From: Streptomyces sp. NBC_01197
GTDB taxonomy: Bacteria; Actinomycetota; Actinomycetes; Streptomycetales; Streptomycetaceae
Length of the DNA stretch: 64,000 nt
Reading direction: 5' to 3'
NCBI RefSeq assembly: GCF_036010505.1
Contig: NZ_CP108569.1
Location: forward strand, 1,178,001-1,242,000
Under the pieces are notes generated by a model, which made no database searches, was not told the origin of the DNA, and saw only the letters and a list, made by a program, of their open reading frames with translations. Shown here piece by piece: positions 49,938 through 59,795 of the stretch (its first letter is position 1; each line of letters begins with the position of its first letter). The position numbers were made by a program, and so were the translations under genes.

Positions 49938-50735
49938 TCAACCGGTCTTGCGTGCCACCCCGCCGTAGAAGCCGATCTTGTCGGACCCGGCCGGCGGCGG
50001 GGCGCCCGGGCGCCAGAACGGCACCTGGACCATGCCTGGTTCGATGAGTTCGAAGCCGTCGAAGAACCGCTCCACCTCTGCCCGGGAGCGCAGGTTCAGG
50101 GAGGCGGTGGCGTTGTTGTAGACAGCCTGGGCCGCACTTCGGTCGGCGAAGTCGCTCGTGGCGTGCGAGAGCACCAGGAAGCTGCCGGCCGGCAGGGCGT
50201 CGCGCAGGGTGGCGACCACCTGCCCGGGCTTGTCGGCGTCGGTGAGGAAGTGGAGGATGGCGATGAGGAGCACGGCGACCGGCTCATCGAAGTCGATGAC
50301 CCGGCGGATGTCGGGGTGGTCCAGGATGGCCCGTGGGTCGCGCAGGTCGGCGAGCACGACGCTGGTCGCGCCGGAGGGGCTGAGCAGCGCGTTGGCATGG
50401 GCGTTCACGATGGGGTCGTTGTCGACGTACGCGATGCGCACGTCCGGCGCCACTTCCTGGGCGGTCTCGTGCACGTTCGGCGAGGTGGGCAGCCCGGTGC
50501 CGACATCGAGGATCTGCCGGACGCCGCTGCCGATCACGTATCTGACGGCGCGTCGCAGGAAGGCCCGGTTCGCCCGTACCCCGATCCGCACCTCGGGCGC
50601 CGCGGCGGCCAGTTGCTCGGCCGCCTGCTGGTCGACCTGGTAGTTGTCCTTGCCGCCCAGCAGATAGTCGTAGATCCGGGCAGGGTGCGGCCTGCTGGTG
50701 TCGATCCCGTCGGCACGGAAGCCGTCCTGTCTCAC
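49938..50735 (-). CDS. DUF574 SAM-dependent methyltransferase
   Basis: 265 residues from GTG 50735 (GAGAGGGG upstream). DUF574 (Methyltransf_19) signature: RIYDYLLGGKDNYQVD, ILDVGTGLPTSPNVHE (SAM motif I), VAYVDNDPIVNAHANALL and LLIAILHFLTDADKPG. The family is very expanded in Streptomyces; substrates unknown. A single gene between the ROK regulator and the M24 peptidase. Confidence 0.92.
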   Translation of the reverse strand: MRQDGFRADGIDTSRPHPARIYDYLLGGKDNYQVDQQAAEQLAAAAPEVRIGVRANRAFLRRAVRYVIGSGVRQILDVGTGLPTSPNVHETAQEVAPDVRIAYVDNDPIVNAHANALLSPSGATSVVLADLRDPRAILDHPDIRRVIDFDEPVAVLLIAILHFLTDADKPGQVVATLRDALPAGSFLVLSHATSDFADRSAAQAVYNNATASLNLRSRAEVERFFDGFELIEPGMVQVPFWRPGAPPPAGSDKIGFYGGVARKTG

Positions 50736-50901
50736 GCTGCGCCCCTCTCGATGACCGCCCCGGCTCCCCGCCGGCGAGCGGTTGCCGACAGCTTCCCACA
50801 TCAACTTCACTGCGCATGACCGCAGTTCCCGACGTCAGGGCTGCGGTCCTGATCGCGTTGCCCGGGAGGGGTTCCGGCGTTCCGGGTCGGCGGCGTCCGG
50901 G

Positions 50902-51606
50902 TCAGGCGAGGTCGAGCAGCTGCTCGTAGAATCCGCCGAAGCGGTTTTCCTCATCGACCAGATGGATCTCCAGGATCCAGTGGCAGCGCCATCCGGCCCG
51001 GTCGGTGCGGCGGAGCGGGGTGTCGTTGTCGGGCGCGATGTACGACTCCACTTTCGCCCCGTCGATCGTCTCGTGCGGGAACTCCCCGACCAGATGGCCC
51101 GCGTGCCAGCCGCCCAGCGTCCAGCCCGCGTCGGCGGCCAGCCGCTCGACCTCCGCGTACAGCTGCTTCCCCGTGATGTCCGGAGCGGCCCGGAACACCT
51201 CCCGGCCCGCCGCGAACACCGTCGCCAGGTCGTCGCGCAGCCGCTGCTTGTGAGGGTCGCCGCCGAGGACGAAGGTGCGTCCGAAGTCCGCCTCGTACTC
51301 TTCGAAGATCGGGCCGAAGTCGACGAACGCGATGTCGTCCGCCAGGATCACCCGGTCCGGCGGATTCTCCTGGTACGGGAACATCGTGTGCGGGCCGGAG
51401 CGGACGATCCGCTTGTGCCAGTGCTTCGTCGTCCCGAACATGTCGTTCGCGAGGTCCCGGATCCGGTCGCTGACCTCCCGTTCACCGGCGCCCGGCGCCA
51501 CCAGGCGCCGCGTCTCGACCTCCGCGAAGAGGGCGACCGCCTTGCGCTGCGCCTCCTCCAGCCCGAGCGCGCGAAGTTGCTCGTCCATCCGATCAGGTAC
51601 CGCCAT
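50902..51606 (-). CDS. M24-family metallopeptidase-like protein
   Basis: 234 residues, short for Xaa-Pro dipeptidases because only the pita-bread catalytic domain is present. Ligands in order: Asp96 (FVDFGPI), Asp107 (EADFGRT), His171 (AGHLVGEFPHE), then Glu in EIHL and EEN near the C-terminus. Cleaves an N-terminal or Xaa-Pro bond, or is a creatinase-like hydrolase. Its start lies 14 bases inside the methyltransferase gene (overlap), so the two are coupled. Confidence 0.87.
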   Translation of the reverse strand: MAVPDRMDEQLRALGLEEAQRKAVALFAEVETRRLVAPGAGEREVSDRIRDLANDMFGTTKHWHKRIVRSGPHTMFPYQENPPDRVILADDIAFVDFGPIFEEYEADFGRTFVLGGDPHKQRLRDDLATVFAAGREVFRAAPDITGKQLYAEVERLAADAGWTLGGWHAGHLVGEFPHETIDGAKVESYIAPDNDTPLRRTDRAGWRCHWILEIHLVDEENRFGGFYEQLLDLA

Positions 51607-52411
51607 GGTGCTGTTCCCCTGTTCCCTGGGCCTCTTGTGGTGTCGCGCGCACGATAACGAGCGACCCCTCGTAGTGCGACTGACTTCGCAAGTGGCCGAA
51701 GCGCGCGTCCCACGCTCCGGAGTCCAGATCCGCGCGCAGCCGGTCCGTGAACCGCTCGCGCACCCCGTCGTCCACGAAGCTCCATGCCGAGCACGCCTGC
51801 CTGGCGGCGGGGTCGAGCAGCATCTCCGGGCGCCCGTAGTACGCCTCGTTGAACCCGTCCGTGCAGTCCAGCGGGATCGGTACGGACTGCACGCCGACGG
51901 TACCGCCGAGGGCCTCGGCCATCGTCCCGAGCGCAGGGTAGCGCCGCGCCTCGGTGTCGAGGACCTCGGGGGCGTACTCGTACAGCCAGAAGTTCCTGAC
52001 CAGCTCCGGATCGCAGGTCAGCACGGCCACCGGGCCACGGGTCACCCGGCGCATCTCCCGCAGGCCCACGTCGACGTCGGACCACTGGTGCACGCTGAAG
52101 AGGGTCATCGCCCCGTCGAACTCCCCGTCCGCGAACGGCAGGTTCTCCGCCACCGCGTCCACCGCCCGGGGCAGCCCCGTGGACCGCTGTGCCCGCATCG
52201 ACTCGGACGGTTCGACCGCCGTGACGGCCACTGCGGCGGACTCGTACGAACCCGCTCCCGCACCCACGTTGACGACGTTTCGGGCACCGCCCAGAGCGTC
52301 GGCGATGACCCGGGCGATCCGGGGGTCGGGCCGCCGGTGGTCCGGGTAGCCGGTGCCGATGCTGCCGTAGTCGACATCACCGGCGCTGCCATCAGAGCTG
52401 CGGACATCCAT
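51593..52411 (-). CDS. Class I SAM-dependent methyltransferase
   Basis: 272 residues from ATG 52411. NVVNVGAGAGSYE is SAM motif I, AVTAVEPSESM motif II, GAMTLFSVHQW motif IV and VLTCDPEL motif V. Such COQ5/UbiE-like methyltransferases act on small molecules. The C-terminal stretch SHYEGSLVIVRA ends at the overlapping peptidase gene. Substrate unknown. Confidence 0.9.
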   Translation of the reverse strand: MDVRSSDGSAGDVDYGSIGTGYPDHRRPDPRIARVIADALGGARNVVNVGAGAGSYESAAVAVTAVEPSESMRAQRSTGLPRAVDAVAENLPFADGEFDGAMTLFSVHQWSDVDVGLREMRRVTRGPVAVLTCDPELVRNFWLYEYAPEVLDTEARRYPALGTMAEALGGTVGVQSVPIPLDCTDGFNEAYYGRPEMLLDPAARQACSAWSFVDDGVRERFTDRLRADLDSGAWDARFGHLRSQSHYEGSLVIVRATPQEAQGTGEQHHGGT

Positions 52412-52561
52412 GAAGATCCAAACCTCGCCTCGTGAGCAGGGAATCAGAGAAGGAGGGAAGACCGGCCGGACACCAGCCACCGTCTTCGCCTCCGCACCTA
52501 CCGGGAATCCGTCACTCCTCATACTGCATCTGCCATAGCCTTGGCGTAAATCAACTGGTGA

Positions 52562-52762
52562 ATGCTTATCGCATCAAACAAACGGCTCGCAGATGGGAAC
52601 CTGTGGACACCTCCAGGAACACTGCGCAGGACTCCGGTGGCGGAAGATACTGTGGGGGCAGTCCGGCACGGCGTCGCGAGAGGTCTGGCTGACGCCGGAC
52701 GGGCACGGGCTGTCAAGTACGGGAATTCCAGAAGGATTGCGGAACGCTTTGAAATGCGCTAG
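52562..52762 (+). CDS. Possible 66-residue protein
   Basis: MLIASNKRLADGNLWTPP then a charged helical end RAVKYGNSRRIAERFEMR. Lies in an AT-richer patch (52530-52610) and ends 10 bases before the heptamer repeats. No family and a weak ribosome site, so only possible. It fills most of the 490 bases between 52412 and 52903. Confidence 0.35.
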   Translation: MLIASNKRLADGNLWTPPGTLRRTPVAEDTVGAVRHGVARGLADAGRARAVKYGNSRRIAERFEMR

Positions 52763-52772
52763 CGGAGCATCA

Positions 52773-52870
52773 CCGCGAGCCGCGAGCCGCGAGCCGCGAG
52801 CCGCGAGCCGCGAGCCGCGAGCCGCGAGCCGCGAGCCGCGAGCCGCGAGCCGCGAGCCGCGAGCCGCGAG
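52773..52870. repeat. 14 perfect copies of CCGCGAG
   Basis: 98 bases made of exactly fourteen identical heptamers, starting 10 bases after the stop at 52762 and ending 34 bases before the GT-B-like gene. The absence of any mismatch suggests recent expansion. Confidence 0.95.
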
Positions 52871-52903
52871 CCGTCGCGGACGGGCGGCGCGTAACCTGGC
52901 GGG

Positions 52904-54643
52904 GTGGCCATGCACAGTAGTCCGCATCTGCGTGTCCCTGTGGGCCGGGACTCCCGGCGGTGGAGCACCTTCCGCGCCGAGAAGACACTGGTCGTAGCCG
53001 CCCGTACGGTCACCTCCAGCGCACGGGTCCTTGAGTGCCTGCCGGCCGTACTCCGTGATGACAGCCGGGTCTCCGTCGTGTTCGCCCACGACCCCACATC
53101 CGCGTTCAACGAAGGTGTCCTCGACCTTCTCCATGACGCCGGGTGCCGGGTCATGCCGTGGGATCAGCTGCGCGACGTCTCCGCTGATCTCATCATCTCG
53201 GCCAGCGAGAACGTCGATCTGCCGGAAGGCGACTGCCCGGTACTCGTACTGCCCCACGGAGTGGGCTTCCAGAAGCTGGTACCGGATTCCCGCAGTGACC
53301 GGGCCCGGTTGTCCGGTGTGGTGCCGGACGCGCTCCTGGAGGCCGGGCGCGCCTGGCTCGCGGTGTCGCATCCCGGCCAGGAACAGCAGTTGCGCGGATC
53401 GCACCCCGGAGTCACCGGCCGCACCCTGCTGATCGGGGATCCCTGCCTCGACGACCTCCTCGCCAGCCGGCCGCACCGGGAGACCTACCGCCGGGCGCTC
53501 GGGATCGCGGACCATCAGCGCCTCGTCATGCTCAGTTCGACCTGGGGCCCCACATCCCTGCTGGGCCGCGATCCCGGGCTCCCGGCCCGTCTCCTCGGCG
53601 AGCTTCCGTACGACGAGTACCGGGTCGGCGCGATCGTGCACCCCAACGTCTGGGCGGGACACGGCGCATGGCAGCTCAGCAATCTACTGGCGTCCGCGCT
53701 GGAAGCCGGTCTGCTGCTGGTGCCTCCGGTGCACACCTGGCGGCCCGCCCTCGTGGCGGCCGATGCCGTCATCGGCGACCACGGTTCGGTGACGCTCTAC
53801 GGTGCCTCACTCGGTATCCCGCTGCTCATCGGCTCGTTCGGCAGCGACGCGGTGCCGGGAACGGCGGTCTCCGAACTCGCACGGGTCGCACCCCGGCTCG
53901 ATCCGCTCAAGGATCTGCGGGGGCAGGTCGATAAGGCTGTCGAACTGCACGAGCCCCGGTGTTACGAGGCCGTCGCGCAACAGGCCTTCGCCGAGCCGGG
54001 GCAGGCGCTCGCCCGGCTGCGCAGCGCCGTGTACCGCCTGTTGGAGCTCCCGGAGCCACCGTCCCCGCCGCCCGGCGCGGCAGCTCTCGGCGCTCCGGAG
54101 ATGGCGGTACGCGCGGTCATGGCCTGGACCGTGACGACGGTTGTCTCATCGGACGCATGCCAGTCGGCGGTCACGGTGGACCGCATCCCGTCCACCGTGC
54201 ACAGCGGTTCCCGTGAAGGGCCCGCAAGGTTCACCCACTTGGCGTGCCAGGAGGGCGAGCGGGACGGACGGCTGGTGGACAGCGCTTCTGTGCTGTTCAG
54301 GCCCGCGCCCGCCGACAGCGCCGAAGCCGCCACGGCCTGGATCGCCGACACCCTCGCGCGGCTTCCCGGCTGCCTGATCGCCGCGGTCGCACTGCCCAGC
54401 GGGCGGGTACTGGCCGGCCTGCGGGATGGACGGATCGTGGAGACAGCAGCGCAGACAGCCGGGAACGTGCCCGCCCCGGATCCCGGTCTGGCGGCAGCCG
54501 TCGTCTACGGCTTCCTGCGCGCGGGGAGACCGCTGGAGCACCCCGGGGTGGAACTGCGGCTGGGCGCCGTACGGACACAGATGCTGGCGCTGCGGGTCGT
54601 TCCCGGCGGCGGGGAGCCGCGGACCGGGGCTCGGTTCAGCTGA
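52904..54643 (+). CDS. GT-B-like / CDP-glycerol glycerophosphotransferase-related protein
   Basis: 579 residues; starts at GTG 52904 or ATG 52910. The N-terminal 360 residues follow the two-Rossmann layout of GT-B enzymes: KTLVVAARTV, VSVVFAHDPT, LVLPHGVGFQK, LAVSHPGQE, VMLSSTWGP, AIVHPNVWAGHG and the C-terminal VIGDHGSVTLYGASLGIPLL. This resembles TagF-like (Glyphos_transf) proteins. A further 200-residue C-terminal domain (PSTVHSG...LRVVPGGG) has no clear family. Preceded by the heptamer array. Function beyond fold not assured. Confidence 0.65.
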   Translation: MAMHSSPHLRVPVGRDSRRWSTFRAEKTLVVAARTVTSSARVLECLPAVLRDDSRVSVVFAHDPTSAFNEGVLDLLHDAGCRVMPWDQLRDVSADLIISASENVDLPEGDCPVLVLPHGVGFQKLVPDSRSDRARLSGVVPDALLEAGRAWLAVSHPGQEQQLRGSHPGVTGRTLLIGDPCLDDLLASRPHRETYRRALGIADHQRLVMLSSTWGPTSLLGRDPGLPARLLGELPYDEYRVGAIVHPNVWAGHGAWQLSNLLASALEAGLLLVPPVHTWRPALVAADAVIGDHGSVTLYGASLGIPLLIGSFGSDAVPGTAVSELARVAPRLDPLKDLRGQVDKAVELHEPRCYEAVAQQAFAEPGQALARLRSAVYRLLELPEPPSPPPGAAALGAPEMAVRAVMAWTVTTVVSSDACQSAVTVDRIPSTVHSGSREGPARFTHLACQEGERDGRLVDSASVLFRPAPADSAEAATAWIADTLARLPGCLIAAVALPSGRVLAGLRDGRIVETAAQTAGNVPAPDPGLAAAVVYGFLRAGRPLEHPGVELRLGAVRTQMLALRVVPGGGEPRTGARFS

Positions 54644-57117
54644 GGTCCTCCGGATCCCGCAGCCGTTCCCGCAGCCCGTCCGCCAGTGGGCTGCCGCCCG
54701 CCTCGTAGATCTCCAGGGCCCGGGTCAGGTCGGCGCGCGCGGTGGACGGGTCGTTGCCCGGGCGCTGCGCGATACCGGCAAGCAGGACCAGAGCCTGCGC
54801 CTCGTAGTGGGTCGCCTCCTGGGCCCTGAGGGCGACCGCAGCCGTTCGCAGCGCCCGGACAGCCTCTTCCGTTTCGCCGAGGTGGTCGTGGACTTCGCCG
54901 ATGGCCGCGGTCACCCGGGCCGCCATCCGCGGGTCGGAACAGGCCGTCAGCCCGGCGTGGGCTTGCCGGAGTGTGGCCAGAGCCGACGCGGAATCGCCGT
55001 CCCGGTCCTGGGCGCGGCCCAGGAAGTAGGCGGCGATGGCGGCCCCCCGCCGCTCGCCGGCCGCTTCGTTGAGGTCCCGTGAACGCTGGTAGGCCGCGGT
55101 GGCGCGAGAGGGATCGGCGTGGTCCCAGTACCGGCCCAGGAATTCCTGGACGGACGCGCGCAGGGCGGTGTGATCGGCGATCTCGGCACACGCGACGGCA
55201 CTGTCGAGTTCGGTACGGGCCCTGTCGTACTCCCCCAGGTCCATCAGCGGGCGGGAGAGCAGGCTGCGCAGCCTGGCCTCGGCGGCCGGTGCCATCGCCG
55301 CTGCGGCCGAAGCCGCGCCCAGTTCCAGTGACTCCATCCAGTCGCGCAGGTGCCTGCGGTGCAGAAAGAGCACGGTGAAGGCTTCGGACAGCTGCCACAC
55401 CGGGGTGTGCAGGCCCTGTTGTGCCGCCTCGCGCAGGACGGCCAGGATGTTCAGCCGTTCAGCTTCCATCCAGGCGAGCGGCCGCGGCGCGGCCGGCGAG
55501 GCAAAGGGATCGGGGGCTCCACCGATGACCTCGGACAGCTCGGCGATGCGCAGCCGGTCAGCCCGTACCGCGCGGTCGGCGAATGCAGTGAGGGCGAGGT
55601 AGTGCGTGGTGACCCTGCTGATCAACTCCTGTCGCGCGGTGGGGCTCTCCTCCTCGGCGGCGCGCTCCATGGCGTGCAGCCGTACGAGGCCGTGCAGCCG
55701 GTAGCGACCGTCCGGCCTCGCCTCCAGCAGGCTCGCGTCATCCAGCACGTCCAGCAGGTCCTGGGCCGTGGCCGGTGGAAGACCGGCGGCCACTGCCGCC
55801 GTGCCGGTGTCGAAGGTACGGCCGGGGACCCAGCCGAGCAGCCGGTAGAGCCGGGCGGCGTCGGGGGGGGAGCTGGGCGTAGGAGGTTCCGAATACGGCG
55901 GACACCGAATGTTCTCCTCGCAGTGACAGCGCGGCCAGCCTGCCGCTCTCGTCGGCAAGTTCCGCGGCCAGGGCGGCCATGGTGAGGCGGCGGGTGGACG
56001 TCAGACGGGCGGCGGCCACCTGCAGGGCGACCGGCAGCCCGGCGCACAGACCGACCAGTTGCTCCGCGGCTGCCGGCTCGTCGTCGATGGCCTGCTGGCC
56101 GCACCGCGCCGCCAGCAGTTTCAGCCCGCCGGCCGCGTCGAGCGGTTCGAGCGACATCAGCCGGGCTCCCTCGACGGCCGCGAGCTCCCCGAGTCTGCTG
56201 CTGCTCGTCACCAGCACCGCGCTGCCCCGGCCTTTGGGTACCAGGGCTCTGACCTGGGCGGGCTGGTCCACGTCGTCCAGAACGAGCAGGATCCGCCGCC
56301 CGGCGGAGTGCGAACGGAACAGCTGGGTCCGCTCGGTCAGCGACTGCGGCAGATAGGCGTCGGCGACGCCCAGGGCCCGCAGGCACATGCCGACCGCTTC
56401 GGAGACATCGGCTCCGCCGCCGGTCCCGCGCAGCTCCGCGAAGTCGACGTAGATCTGGCCGTCGGGGAAGAGGTTCCGGGACTTCTCCGCCCACCGGCAG
56501 GCCATCGCCGTCTTACCAACGCCCGGCAGGCCGTCGAGTGCGCCGATGTCGATGTGCGGGGAACCGTCCGCTACCGCGGTGAAGAAGCCGTCGAGAGCGA
56601 GGAGTTCCTCGGTGCGGTTGATGAAGCGGCTGGTCCTGGCCGGCACCTGGTCGGGTTTCGCGTCCAGCGGCGGGGGCGGCTGAGCCTGGAAGACGATGCC
56701 GCCGTGGATCTGCGTGTTCTGGAAGACGGGACCGTTCTGCACTCCGCCGCTGATCTCGGCGTGTGCGCCCGCGTCCCACTCCACTCCTGCCTCACGAGCG
56801 AGTTCTGCCAGCAGGCTGCGGAGTTCCTGCGCGGCGGCAGGGTCCTCACGGAGGGCCCTGCGCAGTCTCTGCCGCCATTCCGCCTCGATGTCCGCCGCCG
56901 CACCTGTGTCGTCGGCCTGCCGGGCGCTGCGGAGTTCGTCACGGGCGCTCTGGAGGGCCTCGTCGGTCGCTCCCTCCGCGCCCTCCGGGCCCGGTCGCCC
57001 CCGCTGGGCGAAGAACCGCGCCAGCCGGATCTTGGCCCGGTCCCAGGATTCCGAGACCATGAGCCCCACCAGCGCGGTCGCCCCCGATGACGCGAGCGCC
57101 GCCAACTCAGCTTCCAC
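54636..57117 (-). pseudogene. STAND/NB-ARC NTPase with TPR repeats, frameshifted
   Basis: Two frames (57117-55738 and 55958-54636) overlap at CCCCCCCC (55863-55870). With seven C instead of eight they join as SYAQLPPDAARLYRLLGWVP into one protein of about 826 residues. N-terminal helical/hydrophobic start (LAALASSGATALVGLMV), VQNGPVFQ...IHGGIVFQ signal, NTPase with GLPGVGKTAMA (Walker A), ILLVLDDVD (Walker B), TSSSRL and GLPVAL, then LLGWVP and TPR helices to the C-terminus. Either phase-variable, a recent inactivation or a sequencing slip. Ends overlap the GT-B-like gene by 8 bases. Confidence 0.85.
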
Positions 57118-57241
57118 CGAGCCCCCTTCGTGTCGACGTCGGGTCAGCGTACCGAGGTCGCCACTGCCGCAGGGAGATCGCCGCCCACTCAGTGGCGCCT
57201 ACTCGGTGAGAGCGGCGGCGTCCGCCCGGCACGCAGACGCC

Positions 57242-57282
57242 CAACTGCCCCTGCATTACTGCGAGTCCCGCAGGGGCAGTTG
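57242..57282. terminator. Hairpin downstream of ureD
   Basis: Perfect 13-bp stem CAACTGCCCCTGC / GCAGGGGCAGTTG with a 15-base loop, 22 bases past the ureD stop. No U tract, as is common for high-G+C terminators. Confidence 0.65.
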
Positions 57283-57303
57283 AGCGGCTCAGCGGTCGCG
57301 CCG

Positions 57304-58245
57304 TCAGGTCTTGCGCAGATCCGGGGCCGGTACCCCGATGAGTACGCGGCGTACGGCGTCCCACGCCGCGCGCAGCGCACGGGTGACGGCCGGAGAGTCG
57401 CTGCCCACGACGCGCGCCCACGCACCCGTGTCGTCGGGCAGCACGCTCACGCCGAAGACCAGGCCGGCGGCTGCCAGCGCCTCATGGAGGGTGTCGGCGA
57501 CCAGCGCCGCGGGGGCCAGCGGCGTCAGCACGTACAGCGAGGCCATCAGGTCGTGACCTGCGAACACCGCGGGTCCGGTCACCCCGCCGGGGCCGTGCGG
57601 TTCCAGCCGTACGGTGTCGGCCGCAAGCAGCGTGCCGTCGGGGCGCTGGACCTCCAGATCGCTGAAGAGCATGCGGTAGGCGTGCCGTTCGTCCCGGGCC
57701 AGCCGCCCGGCCGAGATCGTCTCGCCCAGCAGTACGGTCGCCGACGGGTCGGCCGTCACCAGGGTGTGCTGGTAGAAGCGCGCGTCCCGGTACGGGATGA
57801 GCGGGTCGGGCAGGTACTCGACGTAACTGCCCTCCCCCGCCGTCAGGTTGACCATCTGGGTCGCGTGGTCGAACTCCATGCGGTGCACCTTGGTGGCGGC
57901 CTGTGTCGTCAGGTGCACGGAGGTGCCGGGACCGCAGTCGATGTCGATGCGGTTGCGGTCGGCCTGGAGGATGCCGCCGCCCGTCGACATCAGGAAGGTC
58001 ACCGGCAGGTCGGGCCGGTGCGGGTCGATGTAGAGCGGCCGCATGATCTGCAGCGGCGACTTCTGGTAGCGGTCGACGAGTTCGGTGCGGTCGCCGACGC
58101 GGGCGTAGCGCAGTTCGAGCAGGCCGACCTTGCCGGGGCGCCCGGCGGCCAGTGTGTCCGGCGGGCCGGCCAGGCCGAGCAGCCGGGCCGGGGTCCGCCG
58201 GGGTTCGTAGTGCGCGGGGTCCAGCCGCGCGGGCGCCGTGGTCAC
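57304..58245 (-). CDS. ureD: Urease accessory protein UreD
   Basis: 313 residues from GTG 58245, overlapping the UreG stop. UreD/UreH family motifs: MSTGGGILQADRNRIDIDC, TQAATKVHRM, EYLPDPLIPYRDARFYQ and MLFSDLEV. Forms the UreD-UreF-UreG complex that delivers nickel to the urease apoenzyme. Last gene of the operon. Confidence 0.93.
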   Translation of the reverse strand: MTTAPARLDPAHYEPRRTPARLLGLAGPPDTLAAGRPGKVGLLELRYARVGDRTELVDRYQKSPLQIMRPLYIDPHRPDLPVTFLMSTGGGILQADRNRIDIDCGPGTSVHLTTQAATKVHRMEFDHATQMVNLTAGEGSYVEYLPDPLIPYRDARFYQHTLVTADPSATVLLGETISAGRLARDERHAYRMLFSDLEVQRPDGTLLAADTVRLEPHGPGGVTGPAVFAGHDLMASLYVLTPLAPAALVADTLHEALAAAGLVFGVSVLPDDTGAWARVVGSDSPAVTRALRAAWDAVRRVLIGVPAPDLRKT

Positions 58246-58931
58246 GCGGGGGCCGCCGCCTGGGCGGCCTCGTGTGCCAGGAGGAAGTCGGCGATGGTGT
58301 CGAGGCCCTCCCCGGTGAGGGAGTTGGTCAGCACCACGGGCCGCCCCTCCCGGACGGTGTGCGCGTCCGACTCCATGACCGCCAGGTCGCACCGCACGTA
58401 CTGGGCGATGTCGACCTTGTTGATGACGAGCAGTTCGCACTCTGTGATGCCGGGGCCCCGCTTGCGCGGCATCTTGTCGCCCTCGGCGGTGTCCAGTACG
58501 AACAGGAAGAGGTCGACCAGCGCGGGGCTGAAGGTGAGTGTCAGGTTGTCGCCGCCGCTCTCGAAGAGCAGCGTGTCCACGTCGGGGTGGCGCTCCAGGA
58601 GTTCGTCGGCCGCCGCCTGGTTCATCGTCGGGTCGTCGCGGACCGCGGTGTGCGGGCAGGCCCCCGTCTCGACACCGACGATCCGGTCCGCGTCGAGGAT
58701 CCCGTCGAGCGTGCGCCGGACGTGGTTGGCGTCCTCGGAGGTGAAGATGTCGTTGGTGATGACGGCCGGGGTGCGGCCGCGCGCGAACAGGATGGGGACG
58801 AGCGCCTCGATCAGAGCCGTCTTCCCCGAGCCGACCGGGCCTGCGATCCCTACGCGCAGGACGCCGTCCTTGGGGCGCCGCAGGAGTTCGTCGTGGCTGT
58901 GGTGGTGCCGGGCCTGCATGGGGTCGTGCAT
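58242..58931 (-). CDS. ureG: Urease accessory GTPase UreG
   Basis: 229 residues. GPVGSGKTALIEAL (P-loop), the nickel/zinc motif CPH in GVETGACPHTAVRDD, FESGGDNLTLTFSP and NKVDIAQYV (G4) are all typical. The short His-rich N-terminus (ARHHHSH) may bind nickel, which is helpful since ureE is absent. Hydrolyses GTP during nickel insertion. Confidence 0.97.
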   Translation of the reverse strand: MHDPMQARHHHSHDELLRRPKDGVLRVGIAGPVGSGKTALIEALVPILFARGRTPAVITNDIFTSEDANHVRRTLDGILDADRIVGVETGACPHTAVRDDPTMNQAAADELLERHPDVDTLLFESGGDNLTLTFSPALVDLFLFVLDTAEGDKMPRKRGPGITECELLVINKVDIAQYVRCDLAVMESDAHTVREGRPVVLTNSLTGEGLDTIADFLLAHEAAQAAAPA

Positions 58932-59030
58932 GGTGTTCCTTCTCTGGTGTGATGTCTTCGCGGGGGTGGCACGCGGCGCGCCCTGGCCGTACGGCTGTAC
59001 GGCCGGGCCGGCGCCTGGGCCGCGCTCCGC

Positions 59031-59729
59031 CTAGCTGGCGAACAGCCGGGCCTCCGCCCGCTCGTGGCGGCCGGCCATGATGTCCGCCACCGGGACGAAG
59101 CCGCCGATGTCGGACAGCTCCCGCTCCAGGGCGGCTTCTGCGGTCTCCTCGATCACCGGCGCCGCCCGGTGCAGTACGACCTGCGCCTGACGGTGGTCGG
59201 TCAGCCGGAGCCGGAGGGCGGCCCCCACGAAACTGGCCGCGAAGGCGAACAGTTCGCAGGTGACCGCCTGCCGTACGGACACCGCGTTGCCCGCGTGGAC
59301 CGCGGCGGCGACCACCGGCTGGCAGCCGCGCACGGCGCCGTCCCGGTAGAGGGTGCGGTACTGCTCGATCTCCGGGGTTCCGTACACCTCCGCCGCCAGG
59401 TCGAGGAGCTGCCGCCCGGTGCGGACGCTGGCCTGCCGGGCCTCACGGCCCAGTTTGGTGGCGTGCAGCCGCTGCTCGACGGCCGTCACCTCCGCCCAGT
59501 CGCCGGCGGTCACCGCGCGGTGCGCGAGCGCGAGCGCGGTGGCGTCGGACGGTCCCGCACTGTGGCGCAGCAGGTCGTGCAGGAGGTCGGGCAGGGTGCG
59601 CGGGGTCACCGCGCGGGCCTGCTGGAAGCCCTCCAGACCGTGAGAGAGGGTGTAGTAGCCGCTGGGGAAGGCCGAGTCGGTGAGCTGGAGCCCGGTCAGC
59701 AGCGCCGCTGTGGGCATCGGGTCGTTCAC
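59031..59729 (-). CDS. ureF: Urease accessory protein UreF
   Basis: 232 residues, all-helical. LTDSAFPSGYYTLSHGLEGF is the family N-terminal motif (family: D-x-x-FPxGxxxxSxGLE), and PVVAAAVHAGN the central one. Acts as GTPase effector of UreG. Fourth gene of the urease operon. Confidence 0.93.
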   Translation of the reverse strand: MNDPMPTAALLTGLQLTDSAFPSGYYTLSHGLEGFQQARAVTPRTLPDLLHDLLRHSAGPSDATALALAHRAVTAGDWAEVTAVEQRLHATKLGREARQASVRTGRQLLDLAAEVYGTPEIEQYRTLYRDGAVRGCQPVVAAAVHAGNAVSVRQAVTCELFAFAASFVGAALRLRLTDHRQAQVVLHRAAPVIEETAEAALERELSDIGGFVPVADIMAGRHERAEARLFAS

Positions 59730-59795
59730 GCCGGGGCTCCGTTCGTGCGAGGGGGTGGTCCGCGGTGATCCGGCTGTCGAAGACCGCCGGGGCGG

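Noticed and set aside
52773..52870. CRISPR array
   Set aside because: Contiguous heptamers without spacers; no cas genes. It is a simple tandem repeat.
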